From Candidatus Geohydrothermomicrobium daggyaiense (GTDB lineage: Bacteria; Actinomycetota; Geothermincolia; Fen-727; JACVIW01), in contig JACVIW010000113.1 in the NCBI GenBank assembly GCA_015711695.1, positions 1 through 7,487 on the forward strand: DNA of 7,487 nucleotides, read 5' to 3'. Under the pieces are notes generated by a model, which did no database searches, had not been told where the DNA came from, and saw only the letters and a list, made by a program, of their open reading frames with translations. Made by a program: the position numbers and the translations under genes. Positions 5,667-7,487 of this stretch are shown piece by piece (the first letter of the stretch is position 1; each line of letters starts with the position of its first letter).

Positions 5667-6923
5667 TTGAGCGAGTCAAGAAAAATACTCTGCGAGATAG
5701 TCGGAAAAGAAAGCCTCAAGCCAGGAGAATTTGTGGAAGCGAAAGTGGACCTTGTTCTCGCAAACGATGTGACCGCCCCTCTGGCTATCCAGGAGTTCAG
5801 AAAGCTTGGAGCGAAAAGCGTTTTCGATACGGAAAAAGTCGTTTTTGTGCTTGACCACTTCACTCCAAACAGAGACATCGCTTCTGCTGAACAGTGTGCT
5901 TTCGTACGAAATTTCGCCCGGGAGCAGGGAATAAGGCATTTTTACGAGGGTGGAGAGGCAGGTATTGAGCATGTGCTTCTACCCGAACTTGGATTGGTAA
6001 GACCCAGGAATCTCATAATCGGCGCCGATAGCCATACCTGTACATATGGCGCTCTTGGCGCGTTCTCAACAGGTATGGGCTCGACAGATATTGCGGCGGC
6101 AATGGCGACGGGCAGTACCTGGCTCAGGGTTCCGGAAGCTTTAAAGATAGAAGTACTGGGTTCGCCTGGCAGGTGGGTTGGAGGGAAAGATCTCATCCTG
6201 CACATAATATCGAGAATTGGCGTGGACGGTGGTACCTATCTTTCGATGGAGTTCACAGGTCGGGGTATAGAAAACATCACCGTTGAGGGGAGATTGTCGG
6301 TTGCTAATATGGTTGTCGAGGCTGGTGCTAAAAATGGACTTTTTCCTGTTGACGGTGTCACTAAAGATTTTCTCAAATCTGTGGGAGTTGATGCGTCACC
6401 CTTTTCGATTGAGCCGGACCGATACGGTTATATTTCGGAAATTACGGTTGATTTGAGTGTACTCGAACCACAGGTTGCGTTGCCTTCGCTTCCTTCGAAC
6501 GCGGTCCCTGTTTCCCAGGCACCCAGGGTGAAGCTCGACCAGGTTGTTATAGGGTCATGCACGAACGGAAGGATTGAAGATTTGAGGATAGCGGCGGATG
6601 TTTTGAAAAATAAAAAGATCGCGAAGGGATTGCGCTTGATTGTTATTCCGGGGTCTCCCGGAGTGTATCGCAAAGCTCTACGAGAGGGTTTGATCGACAT
6701 CTTTCTTGAATCCGGGGCGGTAATATCACCGCCGACTTGCGGACCCTGCCTCGGGGGACACATGGGGGTGCTCGCTTCAGGCGAAAAGGCTCTCTCAACC
6801 ACTAACAGGAATTTTGCTGGCAGAATGGGGCATGCAAAAAGCGAGGTTTTTCTCTGCAATCCCGCTGTGGCTGCTGCCTCCGCGATAACAGGAATGATTA
6901 CTAACCCGGAGGAAATCATATGA
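5667..6923 (+). CDS. leuC: 3-isopropylmalate dehydratase large subunit (archaeal-type, about 420 aa)
   Basis: With LeuD forms isopropylmalate isomerase, a cytosolic [4Fe-4S] enzyme of the aconitase family that interconverts 2- and 3-isopropylmalate. From TTG 5667 the protein is 418 aa, the size of the shorter LeuC/HacA-like group rather than the roughly 465-aa enterobacterial form. Cluster ligands are C298 (GSCTNGR, 296-302) and C358 and C361 (PTCGPCLGG, 356-364). Other signatures are KVDLVLANDVTAP at 26-38, LDHFTPN at 62-68, GADSHTCTYGALGAF at 119-133 and NRNFAGRMG at 380-388. The TTG start at 5667 is selected by the G-rich ribosome site at 5655-5664; the frame open from TTG 5646 would add seven residues encoded by that ribosome site itself. 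The stop overlaps the leuD start by 4 nt (ATGA), implying translational coupling of the two subunits. A homoaconitase large subunit is the close alternative, but leuA and leuB on either side support leucine synthesis. Confidence 0.95.
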   Translation: MSESRKILCEIVGKESLKPGEFVEAKVDLVLANDVTAPLAIQEFRKLGAKSVFDTEKVVFVLDHFTPNRDIASAEQCAFVRNFAREQGIRHFYEGGEAGIEHVLLPELGLVRPRNLIIGADSHTCTYGALGAFSTGMGSTDIAAAMATGSTWLRVPEALKIEVLGSPGRWVGGKDLILHIISRIGVDGGTYLSMEFTGRGIENITVEGRLSVANMVVEAGAKNGLFPVDGVTKDFLKSVGVDASPFSIEPDRYGYISEITVDLSVLEPQVALPSLPSNAVPVSQAPRVKLDQVVIGSCTNGRIEDLRIAADVLKNKKIAKGLRLIVIPGSPGVYRKALREGLIDIFLESGAVISPPTCGPCLGGHMGVLASGEKALSTTNRNFAGRMGHAKSEVFLCNPAVAAASAITGMITNPEEII

Positions 6924-7438
6924 TCTGCGAAGAAGGGGAAATCGTCGGAAATGTTCATAAACTGGGCGATCATATAAATACCGATTTAATCATTCCCGCG
7001 ACTTACCTGGTGACATCGGATGCTGTGGAACTGGGAGGGCATTTGCTGGAGGGTCTGGATCCTGGTTTTCCGAAGAAGGTAAGGAAGGGAGACATAATTC
7101 TTGCCGGGGTGAATTTCGGATCAGGCTCAAGCAGGGAGCATGCCGCTCTTGCCATAAAAGGTGCAGGGATATCCTGCGTTATAGCTGCTTCTTTTGCGAG
7201 AATATTTTTCAGAAATGCAATAAATACTGGACTTCCTATCGTGGAGTGCCCGGAAGCGTACCGGTCGATATCTGACGGAACGAGAATCAGCGTGAATCTC
7301 GAAGATGGGTTAGTGAAAAATCTTGAGACCGGAGAGATGTATTATGCGCAACCGTATCCCGATTTTATGCGGGATATAGTTTCTTCTGGTGGGTTGATAG
7401 AATTTGTCAAGAAAAGGCTCGAAATAGAAAGGGACTGA
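6920..7438 (+). CDS. leuD: 3-isopropylmalate dehydratase small subunit
   Basis: Swivel-domain partner of LeuC; it supplies substrate-binding residues to the shared active site. The length of 172 aa fits the short archaeal/thermophile-type LeuD. Seen: GDHINTDLIIPATYL at residues 16-30 (conserved N-terminal block), FGSGSSREHA at 66-75 with R72 in the substrate-contacting loop, and SFARIFFRNAINTGLP at 91-106. The loop after the first block reads YLVT (29-32); as I recall, small subunits of homoaconitase carry Arg at the third position, whereas isopropylmalate isomerases have other residues there, so Val favours isopropylmalate. The ATG at 6920 overlaps the leuC TGA (ATGA), and GGAGG at 6908-6912, inside the end of leuC, lies 7 nt upstream. 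The N-terminus is a few residues longer than the usual short start before GxVHKxGD, but no better start with a ribosome site is seen. Confidence 0.95.
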   Translation: MICEEGEIVGNVHKLGDHINTDLIIPATYLVTSDAVELGGHLLEGLDPGFPKKVRKGDIILAGVNFGSGSSREHAALAIKGAGISCVIAASFARIFFRNAINTGLPIVECPEAYRSISDGTRISVNLEDGLVKNLETGEMYYAQPYPDFMRDIVSSGGLIEFVKKRLEIERD

Positions 7439-7460
7439 TTTAAAGCAGCATGGTTTTGAT

Positions 7461-7465
7461 GGAGG
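7461..7465 (+). promoter_or_regulatory. Shine-Dalgarno for the leuB start
   Basis: GGAGG sits 7 nt before the GTG at 7473, in the 34-nt gap after leuD. The nearby TTG at 7468 is followed at once by TGA, so it is not a start. Confidence 0.75.
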
Positions 7466-7472
7466 TTTGTGA

Positions 7473-7487
7473 GTGTACAAGATCGCG
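7473..7487 (+). CDS. leuB: Probable 3-isopropylmalate dehydrogenase, first five codons
   Basis: Partial gene running off the right edge. GTG TAC AAG ATC GCG gives MYKIA, which fits the usual LeuB opening (M-x-K-I-A followed by a V-I-P-G-D-G-I-G block that would lie outside the window). Placement 34 nt after leuD behind a strong GGAGG completes the leuACDB order. LeuB oxidatively decarboxylates 3-isopropylmalate with NAD to the direct precursor of leucine. Five residues alone cannot prove identity; isocitrate or homoisocitrate dehydrogenase relatives start similarly, so the call rests mainly on context. Confidence 0.6.

Noticed and set aside
5630..5854. 74-aa plus-strand frame overlapping the leuC start
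   Set aside because: It is out of frame with well-conserved LeuC residues, basic and low in complexity, so it is a shadow of leuC.
5646..6923. LeuC/LeuD as homoaconitase for lysine or coenzyme B synthesis
   Set aside because: The family is shared, but leuA and probable leuB flank the genes and the LeuD loop is YLVT rather than the Arg-containing form expected of homoaconitase.
6428..6973. 181-aa open frame on the minus strand opposite the leuC end and leuD start
   Set aside because: It is antisense to conserved enzyme motifs, including the LeuC cluster cysteines, and resembles no protein family.

Overview
This window is a single co-oriented block of amino-acid biosynthesis genes, all on the + strand. 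It looks like a bacterial chromosome of moderate GC content. The order is ilvN (3' end only) - ilvC - class V aminotransferase - serA - leuA - leuC - leuD - leuB (first five codons only). I see no mobile element, CRISPR array, tRNA, rRNA, toxin-antitoxin pair, defence gene or phage gene. Every long reading frame on the minus strand, and the alternative plus-strand frame inside leuC, is a shadow of a well-conserved enzyme gene.

The likely host is a bacterium, probably an anaerobic lineage of the Thermotogota, Synergistota or Clostridia kind. This placement is an inference and is weak. It rests on the short class I ketol-acid reductoisomerase, the small archaeal-type LeuC (418 aa) and LeuD (172 aa), strong GGAGG ribosome binding sites, and frequent TTG and GTG starts: three TTG and one GTG among the seven genes whose start lies in the window. 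No gene is diagnostic of a phylum.

Layout. Positions 1-57 hold the end of the acetolactate synthase regulatory subunit, and 130-1116 hold ilvC, the next step of valine/isoleucine synthesis. A 98-nt gap with a TATAAT box and an ideal Shine-Dalgarno leads into two serine genes: a class V aminotransferase (1215-2360) and a three-domain D-3-phosphoglycerate dehydrogenase (2473-4068). A 112-nt gap between those two carries a small A/T-rich hairpin followed by a run of T. After serA, spacing is tighter: leuA (4090-5595), a 71-nt gap, leuC (5667-6923), leuD overlapping leuC by 4 nt (6920-7438), then 34 nt to the leuB start at 7473. No intergenic gap exceeds about 112 nt.

How the genes work together. 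IlvBN and IlvC make dihydroxy-acids; dihydroxy-acid dehydratase (ilvD) would convert them to 2-oxoisovalerate but is not in this window. LeuA, LeuCD and LeuB then convert 2-oxoisovalerate to the leucine precursor. SerA plus the class V aminotransferase would make phosphoserine from 3-phosphoglycerate, with the aminotransferase standing in for SerC. Both entry enzymes, SerA and LeuA, keep C-terminal regulatory domains, so feedback control by serine and leucine is expected. The start sites of the aminotransferase, serA and leuC are set here by ribosome binding site position, which makes each slightly shorter than its longest open frame.

I did not find an undescribed system. The points most worth checking are the serine pair inside a branched-chain operon, the altered cofactor loop of IlvC, and the hairpin and promoter-like signals inside the operon.
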